Below, in pieces: positions 35,047 through 45,991 of a stretch of DNA of 64,000 nt (its first letter is position 1; each line of letters begins with the position of its first letter). The stretch comes from Nostoc cf. commune SO-36. GTDB lineage: Bacteria > Cyanobacteriota > Cyanobacteriia > Cyanobacteriales > Nostocaceae. The stretch is taken from contig NZ_AP025732.1 of NCBI RefSeq assembly GCF_023734775.1, positions 3,230,501-3,294,500 on the forward strand, given 5' to 3'. The position numbers were made by a program, and so were the translations under genes. The notes under the pieces were generated by a model. That model had not been told where the DNA came from. It saw nothing but the letters and a program-made list of their open reading frames with translations, and did no database searches.

Positions 35047-35358
35047 ATGGCAATTCCAAATAAAGAAGTAAAATCTAATACTGATATTTTAGATAATAGA
35101 CCGCACCCAAACTCGTATCCAGGTTCGCATTCCTAAAGACTTGCAGTGAGGAACCAGTCATTTCACGGCTGGTTTCTCACTATGGCATTACCAGTCATTA
35201 TTGCTGATGCTCAGGTAAGCGCAAACGTGCCACAACATAGCTGCTTCGATTTGGAACTGCAAGGTACTGTTTCCCAAATTGAAAGCGCCCTAACTTACCT
35301 GGATGAGCTGGATTTAGAAGTTTTGCACCAATCTAGCCCTGAAGAAGACGGTTGGTAA
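35047..35358 (+). pseudogene. NIL-domain protein gene with three +1 frameshifts
   Basis: Following the conserved peptide through three frames gives a continuous protein of about 102 residues. MAIPNKEVKSNTDILDNR (from 35047) leads to TQTRIQVRIPKDLQ (frame +1, to 35146), then EPVISRLVSHYGIT (from 35151), and finally VIIADAQVSANVPQ... ending LEVLHQSSPEEDGW. The last part (FDLELQGTVSQIESALTYLD) is characteristic of small cyanobacterial NIL-domain proteins, a ferredoxin-like ligand-binding fold. Three extra bases fall near 35099, 35147 and 35191, too many to blame on one sequencing slip. A 70-codon ORF at 35146 is the 3' remnant. Confidence 0.82.
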
Positions 35359-35361
35359 ATC

Positions 35362-35430
35362 TTAGTTAGGAGTTAGGAGTTAGAAGTTAAAAAATTCATA
35401 ATTCATAACTCCTAACTGTTAACTCTTAAC
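35362..35430. repeat. GTTAGGA heptamer repeat/hairpin between convergent genes
   Basis: TTAGTTAGGAGTTAGGAGTTAGAAGTTAAA and the inverted TAACTCCTAACTGTTAACTCTTAAC flank a short AT spacer. A short-tandem-repeat hairpin that could end both the NIL remnant and the convergent response-regulator transcript. Confidence 0.75.
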
Positions 35431-35435
35431 TTTGT

Positions 35436-36116
35436 TTAAGCCATTTGATTTTCAATCGCCCACCGCGCTAATTCAGTGCGGTTGTGGAGATTGGTTTTGC
35501 CCAACATATTGGACACATGGCTTTCAACCGTGCGCTGACTAACATTTAGTTCTTCAGCAATTTCCCGGTTGGCTAGACCCCTAGCAACGAACTGGACTAC
35601 TTTCAGTTCGGTTGGGGTTAATTGCACATCGAAGGGAACCTGGATACGGGAACCGTTTTCGCCTCCTTTAGCTTGGTGTTCTTTCCAACGGATAGTTTGT
35701 TTCAGCGAGGATTCAACTTGCGCTACGAGTTCTTCTGGTTCAAAGGGTTTGACCATATAAACATCAGCACCTTTATTCAGACCCTTAACTCGGTCTGCAC
35801 TTTGTCCCTTAGCTGAAAGGAAAAGAACCGGAATCCAGCTGGTGCGTTCGTTTTGCCGGACTTGCTCTACAAAAGTATATCCGTCCATTTCCGGCATCAT
35901 CACATCGCAGATGATCATGTCTGGAACATCTTGCTCTAAAATTTCCAGAGCTTCACGTCCATTTTCGGCGGTAATGACTTCATATCCCCGGAATTCTAAG
36001 TAATCCTTCACCAGCAAGATGAGGTTAGGGTCATCATCAATCAATAGAAGTCGTTTGTGATCTTTCATGCTGGGTTCTTTCATAGCAGTGGCACTTGTCG
36101 CGCTTCGGTCCATCAA
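35436..36116 (-). CDS. NarL/FixJ-type response regulator
   Basis: A 226-residue protein (ATG at 36116, or MKDHKRLL start 16 codons later). The receiver domain has acidic LLLIDDDPN, phospho-Asp in MIICDVMMPEMDGY, switch Ser in VLFLSAKG and Lys in VYMVKPFEPEEL. The C-terminal LuxR/NarL HTH reads TPTELKVVQFVARGLANREI, then NVSQRTVESHVSNMLGKT. It is a phosphorylation-controlled transcription regulator. Cyanobacterial NarL-type regulators such as Rre1 control heat-shock genes, and groESL lies 1.1 kb away, but orthology to Rre1 is not established here. No kinase is adjacent. Confidence 0.9.
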   Translation of the reverse strand: MMDRSATSATAMKEPSMKDHKRLLLIDDDPNLILLVKDYLEFRGYEVITAENGREALEILEQDVPDMIICDVMMPEMDGYTFVEQVRQNERTSWIPVLFLSAKGQSADRVKGLNKGADVYMVKPFEPEELVAQVESSLKQTIRWKEHQAKGGENGSRIQVPFDVQLTPTELKVVQFVARGLANREIAEELNVSQRTVESHVSNMLGKTNLHNRTELARWAIENQMA

Positions 36117-36441
36117 AGTCTTGAATATTTATCCTCTATGGTGGGTTATTCGAGATGTTGTCCTTTTTCCTACTTAACTTGCCTTTGCTGTCTCGAAGTC
36201 TCAAAAATGCCGAGCACTTTCAATAGACTAGTAGCTCGATAGCAAAAGTCCAGCAAGGATACGTATAGCAGTAGTATCTATAATGCGCTATTATATATCG
36301 CATTGAAAGAGTCGGGGTCAAAAACACTGATAAAATAATAATCCTTCTGACTCACAAGTAAGTATTGGCTTAAAGATGACCCTACCTCAAAAGCAACCCG
36401 CACTTTCTTTAAGCTTACTGCTATAGCATATCCTTTGGTTG
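36117..36441. other. Intergenic region, nothing recognised
   Basis: About 325 bp upstream of the response-regulator gene. No ORF, RNA or known repeat could be supported. An A/T-rich TATATATCGC-like segment near 36292 is unremarkable. Confidence 0.4.
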
Positions 36442-36915
36442 TTAAGCCTCTATAAGGTGTTCACAAGAAACTAGGGAAGTTTCTGGCAAAAGATGGGTTA
36501 AAAACGCATATTTTTCTACCACCTTATTGCCTATTAAGTGTTCTCGGACAAGCCGCAGGGTAACTTCCGGGTTTTCTTGGCGACACCAGACACCATCAGG
36601 GTAAACCACCATTATGGGTCTAGAGCAAGAAACACGCAAGCAGTTGGCTTCAGTTTTAAAGACGCAAATGGGATGACTCTGTTGCGGTTCATCGAGTTTT
36701 AACTCTTTAAATCGCTTTTTTAAGTATTCCCAGGATTCCAGACTAGCTCGTTTTGAGCCGCGATTGGCAATTGCCTGGTCAGCGCCAATAAAAATATGCC
36801 GCTGAATTTTTGCAAGTCCTAAACTTTCTACCCAATTGCTCAGGGCCTTATGTTTTAAAGACTTAGTGGTTTTGGAAATTTGATGGCTGGACTGGATCAC
36901 CCTATTGTTACTCAT
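36442..36915 (-). CDS. Thioredoxin-like [2Fe-2S] ferredoxin fold, Cys ligands partly lost
   Basis: A 157-residue protein. The family segments are clear: QRHIFIGADQAIANRGSKRA (about 39-58), SLESWEYLKKRFKELKL, KTEANCLRVSCSRPIMVVYP, GVWCRQENPEV and REHLIGNKVVEKYAF. In the standard family the first region carries Cys residues (roughly CADQxxxKCC). Here those positions read GADQAIANRG, while the second pair (NCLRVSC) remains. Cluster binding is therefore doubtful. It may be a structural or regulatory paralogue. Divergent from groES. Confidence 0.8.
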   Translation of the reverse strand: MSNNRVIQSSHQISKTTKSLKHKALSNWVESLGLAKIQRHIFIGADQAIANRGSKRASLESWEYLKKRFKELKLDEPQQSHPICVFKTEANCLRVSCSRPIMVVYPDGVWCRQENPEVTLRLVREHLIGNKVVEKYAFLTHLLPETSLVSCEHLIEA

Positions 36916-37175
36916 CGAGCGGCTCCCTGATTACAGTTCTATAGCAATTTCCCACCTTTGAAAATAGAAAAGGAATGGGGACGAATTCTCATAACTCCTA
37001 ACTTTCTAGTACAGAGACGATTAATCGCGTCTCTCCCTACTCTCTTCGTAGCTTACCGAACAGAACCCGCAAGGTAGAAATAATTAAGCATTTGTACTTA
37101 AGTACATCTATGACCCTGTAGTTCGGGAACCCGTACTAAAGGAATTCTTGCCATTGGATGCAATTTTTCGGTAGA

Positions 37176-37202
37176 TTAGCACTCAGGAGTTGAGAGTGCT
37201 AA
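37176..37202. promoter_or_regulatory. CIRCE operator (HrcA site)
   Basis: TTAGCACTC, 9-bp spacer AGGAGTTGA, then GAGTGCTAA: an exact CIRCE inverted repeat 21 bp before the groES start. HrcA repressor binding here gives heat-shock induction of groESL (established for cyanobacteria). hrcA is not in the window. Confidence 0.97.
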
Positions 37203-37223
37203 TCTCTAAAGGAAAGAAATAAT

Positions 37224-37535
37224 ATGGCAGCTTTATCTCTAAGCGTTTCTACAGTTAAACCTTTAGGCGATCGCGTTTTCGTAAAAGTGAACGCCTCTGA
37301 GGAAAAGACCGCAGGTGGTCTGTATTTGCCCGATACCGCCAAGGAAAAGCCCCAGGTAGGGGAAGTAGTGGCTCTTGGCCCTGGCAAGCGTAATGACGAC
37401 GGAAACCGTCAGGAATTGGAAATCAAAGTCGGCGATAAGGTGCTGTACTCTAAGTACGCTGGCACTGATATCAAGCTAGGCACCGAAGAATATGTACTGC
37501 TTTCTGAAAAAGATATTTTAGCAGTCGTTATTTAG
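37224..37535 (+). CDS. groES: Co-chaperonin GroES
   Basis: A 103-residue Cpn10. Signature [20 protein letters not shown] at the N-terminus, mobile loop [17 protein letters not shown], roof region [12 protein letters not shown] and C-terminal [13 protein letters not shown]. It caps the GroEL barrel during protein folding. It starts 21 bp after the CIRCE operator and is followed by groL after 133 bp. Confidence 0.98.
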   Translation: MAALSLSVSTVKPLGDRVFVKVNASEEKTAGGLYLPDTAKEKPQVGEVVALGPGKRNDDGNRQELEIKVGDKVLYSKYAGTDIKLGTEEYVLLSEKDILAVVI

Positions 37536-39303
<1,768 letters not shown>

Positions 39304-39330
39304 TACGTAGTTAGATAATTTGTTAAAACG

Positions 39331-39362
39331 GCTGCTTCCCTTGTGGAGGCGGCTATTTTTTT
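39331..39362 (+). terminator. Rho-independent terminator of groESL
   Basis: A 9-bp stem GCTGCTTCC / GGAGGCGGC (two G-U pairs) with loop CTTGT, followed by TATTTTTTT. It lies 28 bp after the groL stop codon. Confidence 0.85.
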
Positions 39363-39384
39363 GTGCCAAAAGAAGAGGAAAAGG

Positions 39385-40188
39385 GTGAGTTACGACAACG
39401 CTTGTAAATATTTAGCTGAACAGTACCCAGCCGAGTTTGTGCGTTGGTTGCTTGGGGTAGAGGTACAACAAATTGAAGTTTTAAAAACGGAACTCACGCT
39501 TGAACCAATTCGCGCGGATTCTGTGACATTTTTGCAAGCGGCTAACCAAATTTTGCACATTGAATTTCAAATTTTGACGAAATCTAATCCGGCGCTTAAT
39601 TTCCGAATGCTCGATTATTCTGTGAGGTTGAAGCGCCAATACCGTTGTCCTGTAGTGCAAGTGCTAATCTTTTTGCAAGAAACTACTAACGAAATGGCTT
39701 TTACTGAAGAATATCGGGACAACACGACGATTCACCAATATCAAGTTGTTCGTCTTTGGGAGCAAGATTCAACACTATTTTTAGTTAATCCGGCGCTGTT
39801 ACCTTTAGCAAGTTTGACGTGAACTGACTCGCCACAAACTTTACTGGCACAAGTGGCTGAACAAGTCGCTACAATTCCAGATAGGGAGGAGCGACAAAAT
39901 ATCGCGGGTTGTGTAGAAATTCTGGCGGGTTTGCGGTTTGAAAAGGATTTGGTTCGACAATTTTTACGGGAAGATATTATGAAAGAGTCTGTAATTTATC
40001 AAGATATCGTTCAAAAGGAAGCCTTTAAATTGATAAGTCGTCAGCTTAAACGGCGCTTTGGTGATATTGATGGATCATTAGTTGAGCAGGTTCGGAATTT
40101 ATCTGCCGAACAGTTAGAGGATTTGGGAGAGGCGTTGTTGGATTTTTCGGAAGTTGCTGATTTGGTAGCTTGGTTAGAGCAGCAGTAG
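39385..40188 (+). pseudogene. Rpn-type nuclease (DUF4351), interrupted by a TGA
   Basis: One frame from GTG 39385 to 40188 (about 267 codons) is broken only by TGA at 39820-39822. Upstream: SYDNACKYLAEQYPAEFVRW and LQAANQILHIEFQILTKSNP, the PD-(D/E)XK-like core of Rpn/PDDEXK transposase-like nucleases. Downstream: TDSPQTLLAQVAEQVATIPD and the DUF4351 C-terminus RQLKRRFGDIDGSLVEQV. A CGA-to-TGA transition would explain the stop. No indel is needed, so this is a point nonsense mutation or a base-call error. These families are numerous and often decay. Confidence 0.82.
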
Positions 40189-40375
40189 AGGGACTAAAAT
40201 TTTTACAGAAGGATATTATTAAATAGTCTGCAATTTATCAAGATATTTTGCAGCAATAAAAGTAGGTTAATAAACTATAACCTGATGTCTACTAAATCAC
40301 CATTTTGAAAAAATTGGCGCATCCTTCATATAACAAGTATAATCAGGTACAAAACACTGGATTAGATTAGAAAAT

Positions 40376-41449
40376 ATGACTAGCAATAAAACTAAAGTGA
40401 TTTCAATTTTTAACAATAAAGGTGGTGTTGGCAAAACTATTATTACATGGAATTTAGGAGATGCGCTTGCACGAAGAGGCAAAAAAGTGCTGTTAATAGA
40501 TTTTGATCCACAATCAAATCTTTCAATAGCAATGTTAGGGGATCGATTTACAAATATTTTACCAAGCCCAGAAAATCCTTATGGAACTACTATAAGAGCA
40601 TATCTACAGAGGTTTTTGCAAAATGAAGGTACATTACAGTTATATAAACATAAAGGATACAGAACTAGCAATAATGTTGATTTAATTGCTAGTGATGCTT
40701 GGTTGAATGTCTATTCAGAATCACTAAGTGTTGGATCGGATTTACTCACTGGTAATGGGCTTGAAAAATATTCAATCATAAGCAGGTTAATACAAGAAGC
40801 TAATAGTACCGAAAATAAGGAGTATGATTATGTATTAATTGACTTACCACCCTCATTTAATAATTTGGTTAGAACTGCACTATATTCTTCTAACTATTTT
40901 ATTGTTCCTTGTACATCTGATATTTTTTGCTCGTATTGTGTTGGACTAATAGGAGAAACACTACCAAGGTTTATTAAGGAATGGCAAATAGGATGTCAAC
41001 TACATGATACTAATAATCCTCATACTCAAAAATATATAAATCTTGGTAAACCTGTATTTGCAGGTTGGGTTTTTAATGGATATGACACAAGAAAGCCTAA
41101 AGATGAGACAACTAAGAAAATAATTGCAGCAGATAACGCAATGGGACTACAGATCATACAGAAGGTCAAAGAACTTGTTGAAACACTAGAAAATAAAATA
41201 AAGGAACATCCTTCTGTTTTGAAAAATACCTCATTTAAATATTTCCAGTTAGGTGGAATAGAAGATATGAACATTCTTGTACAAAATAGTATGTGGCTAA
41301 ACTGCCCTATCGCAACACTAGATCGAATGGAACCAGTAAGAAATCTTCAAGATAGAGTGCAATGGTCGCCAAACCAATTAGATCAAATCCAGGCATTAAA
41401 GAATAGCTTTCTAACAATAGCTGATAGAGTAATTAAGCACTGTATTTAA
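40376..41449 (+). CDS. Orphan ParA/Soj-family ATPase
   Basis: A 357-residue MinD/ParA-type ATPase. Deviant Walker A NNKGGVGKTIITWNL (about residues 13-27), VLLIDFDPQSNLSIAML (Walker A' region) and YVLIDLPPSFNNLVRTALYS (Walker B). ParA proteins move DNA or protein cargo by ATP-driven gradients. No parB or centromere-like repeats are next to it, and the neighbours are remnants, so it may be a chromosomal orphan or part of a lost plasmid or island. The C-terminal half (about 200-357) is longer than in Soj. Confidence 0.82.
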   Translation: MTSNKTKVISIFNNKGGVGKTIITWNLGDALARRGKKVLLIDFDPQSNLSIAMLGDRFTNILPSPENPYGTTIRAYLQRFLQNEGTLQLYKHKGYRTSNNVDLIASDAWLNVYSESLSVGSDLLTGNGLEKYSIISRLIQEANSTENKEYDYVLIDLPPSFNNLVRTALYSSNYFIVPCTSDIFCSYCVGLIGETLPRFIKEWQIGCQLHDTNNPHTQKYINLGKPVFAGWVFNGYDTRKPKDETTKKIIAADNAMGLQIIQKVKELVETLENKIKEHPSVLKNTSFKYFQLGGIEDMNILVQNSMWLNCPIATLDRMEPVRNLQDRVQWSPNQLDQIQALKNSFLTIADRVIKHCI

Positions 41450-41481
41450 AAAAATAAATTTACATCTATATTTATTTGCAG

Positions 41482-41607
41482 GCTTTGTATCAGCATTTTC
41501 ATAAGGACTGTGATTTTGTCTACATGGTTTATCGATTTGGCATAGACCTGGAGAAGCGATCGTGTTTTAACGACTTTAATTTTTATCGTATCGCTTTTCT
41601 GGACTAG
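41482..41607 (+). pseudogene. Second remnant of a methyltransferase C-terminus
   Basis: The frame from 41482 reads ALYQHFHKDCDFVYMVYRFG then IDLEKRS, matching the end of the ORF just downstream (ELYQRFRDESGFVYMVYRTS then VHLGEVI). It is a partial duplicate of the same C-terminal region, with nothing recognisable of the rest. The stop is at 41605-41607. Confidence 0.6.
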
Positions 41608-41639
41608 AGCGATCGCCTTCTAATTTTGCATAAAAACCT

Positions 41640-42062
41640 ATGAGCCAAATTAATCCCGAACCAACTTTATTGGAATTTCACCGCATTTTAAAACCATCAG
41701 CACGCTTGGCTGTGGTGTGGAATAACCGCGATAGAGAAGATGCGTTAACTACAGAATATAGCCGAATAGTCTGCGAAGCATCTAATAATCATCCAGCAGA
41801 ATCTCGAATGCAATCGGTAGAGCCACTATTAGTAACTACCTATTTTATTAACATCCGTGAATATAATTTTACTTATAAACAACAGTTAGATTTAACTGGA
41901 CTTATTGGAAGAGCAATGAGTGTTTCTTATCTACCGCATGAAGGTTTGGGATATGAACAGCTTATTGATAATTTTCAAGAATTATATCAGCGCTTTCGTG
42001 ATGAGAGTGGTTTTGTCTATATGGTCTATCGCACTAGCGTACATCTTGGAGAAGTTATTTAA
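41640..42062 (+). pseudogene. C-terminal half of a SAM-dependent methyltransferase
   Basis: A 140-codon ORF beginning MSQINPEPTLLEFHRILKPS and ARLAVVWNNRDREDALT, the middle of class I methyltransferases (the strand after the 'D-P-x-x-x-L-x-E-x-x-R-x-L-K-P' step). It ends LGYEQLIDNFQELYQRF. The N-terminal SAM-binding GxGxG part is missing, and the upstream sequence is a different remnant. Probably a truncated gene; activity unlikely. Confidence 0.7.
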
Positions 42063-42128
42063 AAATAAAAATGGGAATCATAAAAAGTAGAGTGCGTTAA
42101 TTCACTCTCAATAAATATCAGGATTCAC

Positions 42129-43066
42129 ATGGCACAACCAAAATATGAAGGTTATTGCGGATGCACTCCTACTAAATTAGTCCGAGAAAAGTTTGGAGAT
42201 GTTAATGTTTATGCCCAAAATGCTAAATCACTTTTAACAAAAGCTACTGGTTTTATTGGTGATTATGATTTTACTCTAAATCCTTACAGGGGATGTCAAT
42301 ACGGTTGTAGCTATTGCTATGCTGCTGCATTTAGCCCTAATGCCCAAATGCGCCAAGATTGGGGAAAATGGGTAATTTTTAAAGAAAATGCTGCTGATAT
42401 TTTAGCGAAAGAATTAAAAAAATGGTATGAAAAAAATCCTCACACTCCTCCTAGAATATACATGAGTAGCGTTACTGATCCTTATCAACCCCTTGAGTCT
42501 AAATATCAGCTGACTCATCGGTTATTGCAGGTAATGCTTGATGTGAGAGATGATCTTTATCCAACTCCAACTTTGGTGATTCAAACTCGTAGCCCAATTA
42601 TTACTAGAGATATTGATTATTTACAACGATTTAAGCGATTGCGAATTAATATGAGCATTCCCACTGGGAGCGAATTAGTGAGAAAAGATTTTGAACCGCG
42701 ATCGCCAAGTATTAAAGCTAGACTAAATGCTATCATTAAAATTAAACAAAGTATTGATTATTTCAAAGGTTTTGTTCCAAAAATTTCTATCACTATTACC
42801 CCTTTACTTCCTACTTAGCAACTGATGAAGCTGCTTTTATTGGCAAACTAGCCATCGCCGATAGGGTTGTAATTCAAACTTTTCATGCAAGCCAGAGTCG
42901 TTCTCTCATTGCATCAACTCGCCAAGAAGCTGAAGAAATTAAGCAAAAATACGCTTGGTGGTATGACGATGAGAAATTAAGCTATATGAAATTTAAGGAA
43001 AAGTTAGTTTCTCGGCTTCCAAGTGTAGAAATTATGGAAGGTAAAGAGGGATTTGGTTATGAGTAA
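42129..43066 (+). pseudogene. Radical-SAM protein (SPL/Rv2578c-like) with a frameshift
   Basis: The first 229 codons (42129-42818) give a radical-SAM core: LNPYRGCQYGCSYCYAAAF with the CxxxCxxC cluster motif (about residues 57-65), then RIYMSSVTDPYQPLESKYQL and ISITITPLLPT. The frame then meets a TAG, but TDEAAFIGKLAIADRVVIQT continues in frame from 42821 to the TAA at 43064-43066. One missing base near 42811-42820 explains this; the restored protein is about 312 residues. The family includes spore-photoproduct-lyase-like enzymes of unknown substrate. The stop overlaps the start of the next gene. Confidence 0.8.
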
Positions 43067-44345
43067 TCCTATCACAAATTGGTGGCGAAGTTAGCAGTTT
43101 AAATTATCTTTGAGACGCGGAGATACCCGACGTTCAACGCAATTATTGCAAGAAATTCAAAAATCAGGTGCAAGATTCTCATGGTTAGAAAAACTATTTA
43201 GGGATAAACTTCAATTTGAACACTATTCCCAAGAATACAAACGACAAACAGAAACTTTAAGTAAACAATTAACAGAAGCATCTCAGCAAAAAGATGATTT
43301 TATATTAATACCAAATGATGAGTTTGTTAAATATATCTATAAAGTTTTTAACTTAATACAGCACGATGAATATAAACTGCAACCTACTGGTATTGATGAA
43401 CGTATATTTGATGATTTTGAATCAAAACTAGTTGAATATCTCAAAGAAGAATTTAGTAAAATTCCTGAAAAAAAATTATTTATTAAGCTAGAAGATGCTC
43501 TTGAGGATATTAATAACTTAAAAATTGGACAAGACCCAGACTACCGTTTTAGTCTAACTCCTCATGTCTACTTTATGAAGTATTTTTTAGACAATGTATA
43601 TTGCATATATTTAGCTTGGTTTCTCATTTACCAGGATGCTTTACTACCAAGTAAGGTTAATATCCTTGATATTGCAGCAGGGCCAGGAACAGTTGCTTAT
43701 GGTTTAGCTTTATTTCTCCAAAGTAGTAGCGGTTTTTTTCATATCCCACAAATGCATATATCCTACTACTCTTTAGAAAAACAAGATGCTTTCCAGTTTC
43801 GTGGGCTTCAGTTTTGGCGACGATATATAGAATCGCGTCTAACCCCAGTAAATACATTCTTCCGCTTTGTTACTAGTGATATTTTTACTTGGAAAACTCA
43901 ATCGAATAATCTACCCAAAGATTTTTTCGACTTTATCGTAATTTCCCACTGTTTCTTTATAGATAAAGCGAAGACGGTTGAAGCTAATAATACTTACAAG
44001 CAAATATTTGCCACTAGCTTAAAAAACTCAGGTTATATCCTGCTAATTGTGCAAAATAAAAAGTTATTCAAAATTTACGATGTTCACCAAGTTGAAAACC
44101 AAGAACAGGAAAAAAATGTAGTGGATAAATTTCTAGCAGAACTGGGATTAGAGTTAGTCTGGTATAGGTATCTAACCTCAACAGGTTCAAGAACATCTTT
44201 ACCCGGTGCTGAATTTGCTAAGTTTGCTCAAGACAAATTACCAAAAAAGCTGTATATGAGTCCAATACTGCAACAATATTTTGGTCAGAAGCATCAGTCA
44301 AACTATACATTAGATGATTATGTAGTCTTGGCGAAAAAATCATGA
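43059..44345 (+). pseudogene. Rsm22-like methyltransferase with an early TAG
   Basis: The ATG at 43059 overlaps the radical-SAM stop and opens a frame (MSNPITNWWRS, TAG at 43092-43094, then QFKLSLRRGDTRRSTQLLQE) that continues to 44345. The TAG replaces what is probably a Trp codon. The rest has a SAM-binding strand KVNILDIAAGPGTVAYGLAL (about residue 200 of the full frame) and a class I methyltransferase layout like Rsm22. Translation could restart at TTG 43110, giving 411 residues. Overlap with the radical-SAM gene suggests a two-gene unit in which both members are now damaged. Confidence 0.72.
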
Positions 44346-44419
44346 GAAATTGCAGCCAAAGTAGTATATAATGCATTAAATAAATATAAGATATCTGAAC
44401 TTTAATTTTGAATTTATAA

Positions 44420-45259
44420 ATGATCTGCAATTCACAAATAGCAGAAGGTTGGCATGGCAAACTTAATTTAGTCTATGCCGATCGCCAGGGTAAAACCCAA
44501 TTAATTTACAATCACCAACAAGCGCCCCTGAAGGTACAGCGCCCATTTTACCCAGAAGGCCAAAAAGTTTGTCATAGCGTCATTTTACACACGGCTGGGG
44601 GCATGGTGGGAGGCGATCGCTTATCCTCTAATATTCACCTCCAACCCCAAGCCCAAACCTTAATCACCACGGCGGCTGCAAGCAAAATATACCGCAGTAA
44701 TGGCTTACAAGCTAGACAAACCATCCAGATGCAGGTTGACGCTGATGCTTGTTTAGAATGGTTGCCGCAAGAGACAATTTTATTTAACAACGCGATTTAT
44801 CGGCAAGATTTACGGGTAGAATTAGCAACCGGGGCTAGCTTTTTAGGCTGGGAAATTACCCGATTTGGCCGCAGTGCTAGAGGAGAAAAATTCTTACAGG
44901 GAGAATGGCGATCGCACACGGAAATTTGGCAAGAAGGTATTCCTTTATGGATTGATCGGCAATGCTTACGGGGTAGCGAAGAAACTTTTCACAGTCCCCA
45001 CGGTTTGGGTGGAAAACCAATTGTAGGTAGTCTAGTTTGGGTTGGTGGTGCAGTCTCAGGAGAAATTGTTGAAAAAACGCGAAATTTATGGGATGGGGAA
45101 GGGGAAGCGGGTGTTAGTCGATTACAACATGGATTATTGTGTCGATATCGCGGTGCTTCTACATCTGAGGTGAGAAACTGGTTTATTGATGTTTGGCAGT
45201 TGCTGCGAGTTTTTTTCTTGAATCGTGGTAATTGTATACCAAGAGTTTGGCAGGTTTGA
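44420..45259 (+). CDS. ureD: Urease accessory protein UreD (UreH)
   Basis: A 279-residue UreD. Family segments: GWHGKLNLVYADRQGKTQLI, QAPLKVQRPFYPEGQKVCHS, HTAGGMVGGDRLSSNI and TTAAASKIYRSNG. It binds apo-urease and, with UreF and UreG, guides nickel insertion. First gene of ureDABC, followed by ureA after 39 bp. ureE, ureF and ureG are not in the window. Confidence 0.95.
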   Translation: MICNSQIAEGWHGKLNLVYADRQGKTQLIYNHQQAPLKVQRPFYPEGQKVCHSVILHTAGGMVGGDRLSSNIHLQPQAQTLITTAAASKIYRSNGLQARQTIQMQVDADACLEWLPQETILFNNAIYRQDLRVELATGASFLGWEITRFGRSARGEKFLQGEWRSHTEIWQEGIPLWIDRQCLRGSEETFHSPHGLGGKPIVGSLVWVGGAVSGEIVEKTRNLWDGEGEAGVSRLQHGLLCRYRGASTSEVRNWFIDVWQLLRVFFLNRGNCIPRVWQV

Positions 45260-45298
45260 ACGAACCGCAGAGGTGCAGATAACACAGAGGAGATAAGA

Positions 45299-45601
45299 AT
45301 GCAACTTACGCCGCAGGAAAAAGATAAGCTATTAATTTTTACTGCTGCTTTATTAGCAGAAAGACGTAAAGTAAGGGGTTTAAAACTAAATTATCCTGAA
45401 GCTGTTGCTTATATTTCTGCTGCTATTTTAGAAGGTGCAAGGGATGGGCAAACTGTCGCTGAATTAATGAGTTATGGTACAACTCTATTGACGCGGGATG
45501 ATGTCATGGAAGGTATACCTGAAATGGTGCATGACGTACAGGTAGAAGCTACTTTTCCTGATGGCACAAAGTTAGTGACAGTACATAATCCAATTCGTTA
45601 A
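45299..45601 (+). CDS. ureA: Urease gamma subunit UreA
   Basis: A 100-residue Ure[61 protein letters not shown] and ending TVHNPIR. Structural subunit of the urea amidohydrolase. A short spacer of 21 bp leads to ureB. Confidence 0.97.
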   Translation: MQLTPQEKDKLLIFTAALLAERRKVRGLKLNYPEAVAYISAAILEGARDGQTVAELMSYGTTLLTRDDVMEGIPEMVHDVQVEATFPDGTKLVTVHNPIR

Positions 45602-45622
45602 GTTTGGAACTTTAAATTTATT

Positions 45623-45928
45623 ATGATTCCTGGGGAAATTATCACACCAGAAGGTGAAATTGAACTAAATGTTGGTCGTCCAACTATAAAATTACAAGTG
45701 TCAAATACAGGTGATCGCCCCATACAAGTCGGTTCCCACTATCACTTTTATGAAGTCAACACCGCCTTAAACTTTGACAGAGAACAAGCGCGAGGAATGC
45801 GCCTCGATATCCCCGCCGGAACCGCAGTTCGCTTTGAACCAGGCGACGAAAAAGAAATAACTCTCATCCCCCTCCTTGGTACTCGCCAAGTCTACGGCTT
45901 CAACGCCAAAATTAACGGAAACCTCTAA
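45623..45928 (+). CDS. ureB: Urease beta subunit UreB
   Basis: A 101-residue Ure[61 protein letters not shown] and [17 protein letters not shown]. Structural subunit that clamps the UreC active-site domain. The spacer to ureC carries a 'ctctgcg' repeat. Confidence 0.97.
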   Translation: MIPGEIITPEGEIELNVGRPTIKLQVSNTGDRPIQVGSHYHFYEVNTALNFDREQARGMRLDIPAGTAVRFEPGDEKEITLIPLLGTRQVYGFNAKINGNL

Positions 45929-45929
45929 A

Positions 45930-45978
45930 AACCCTCTGCGTACCTCTGCGCTTCCCTCCGCGTCCCTTTGCGTTAAAA
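45930..45978. repeat. 'ctctgcg' repeat between ureB and ureC
   Basis: CCCTCTGCGTACCTCTGCGCTTCCCTCCGCGTCCCTTTGCGTT, the same family that forms the thioesterase C-terminus at 4780-4813. It lies within the operon just before the ureC ribosome-binding AAGGA. Confidence 0.75.
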
Positions 45979-45991
45979 AAAAGGATTTTAT

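Noticed and set aside
35436-36116. Firm naming of the response regulator as Rre1
   Set aside because: It is NarL-type and near groESL, but several cyanobacterial regulators share this layout; orthology cannot be decided without alignment.
40376-41449. A plasmid partition locus
   Set aside because: ParA is clear, but no parB gene or iteron-like repeats lie nearby and the flanks are chromosomal-type genes.
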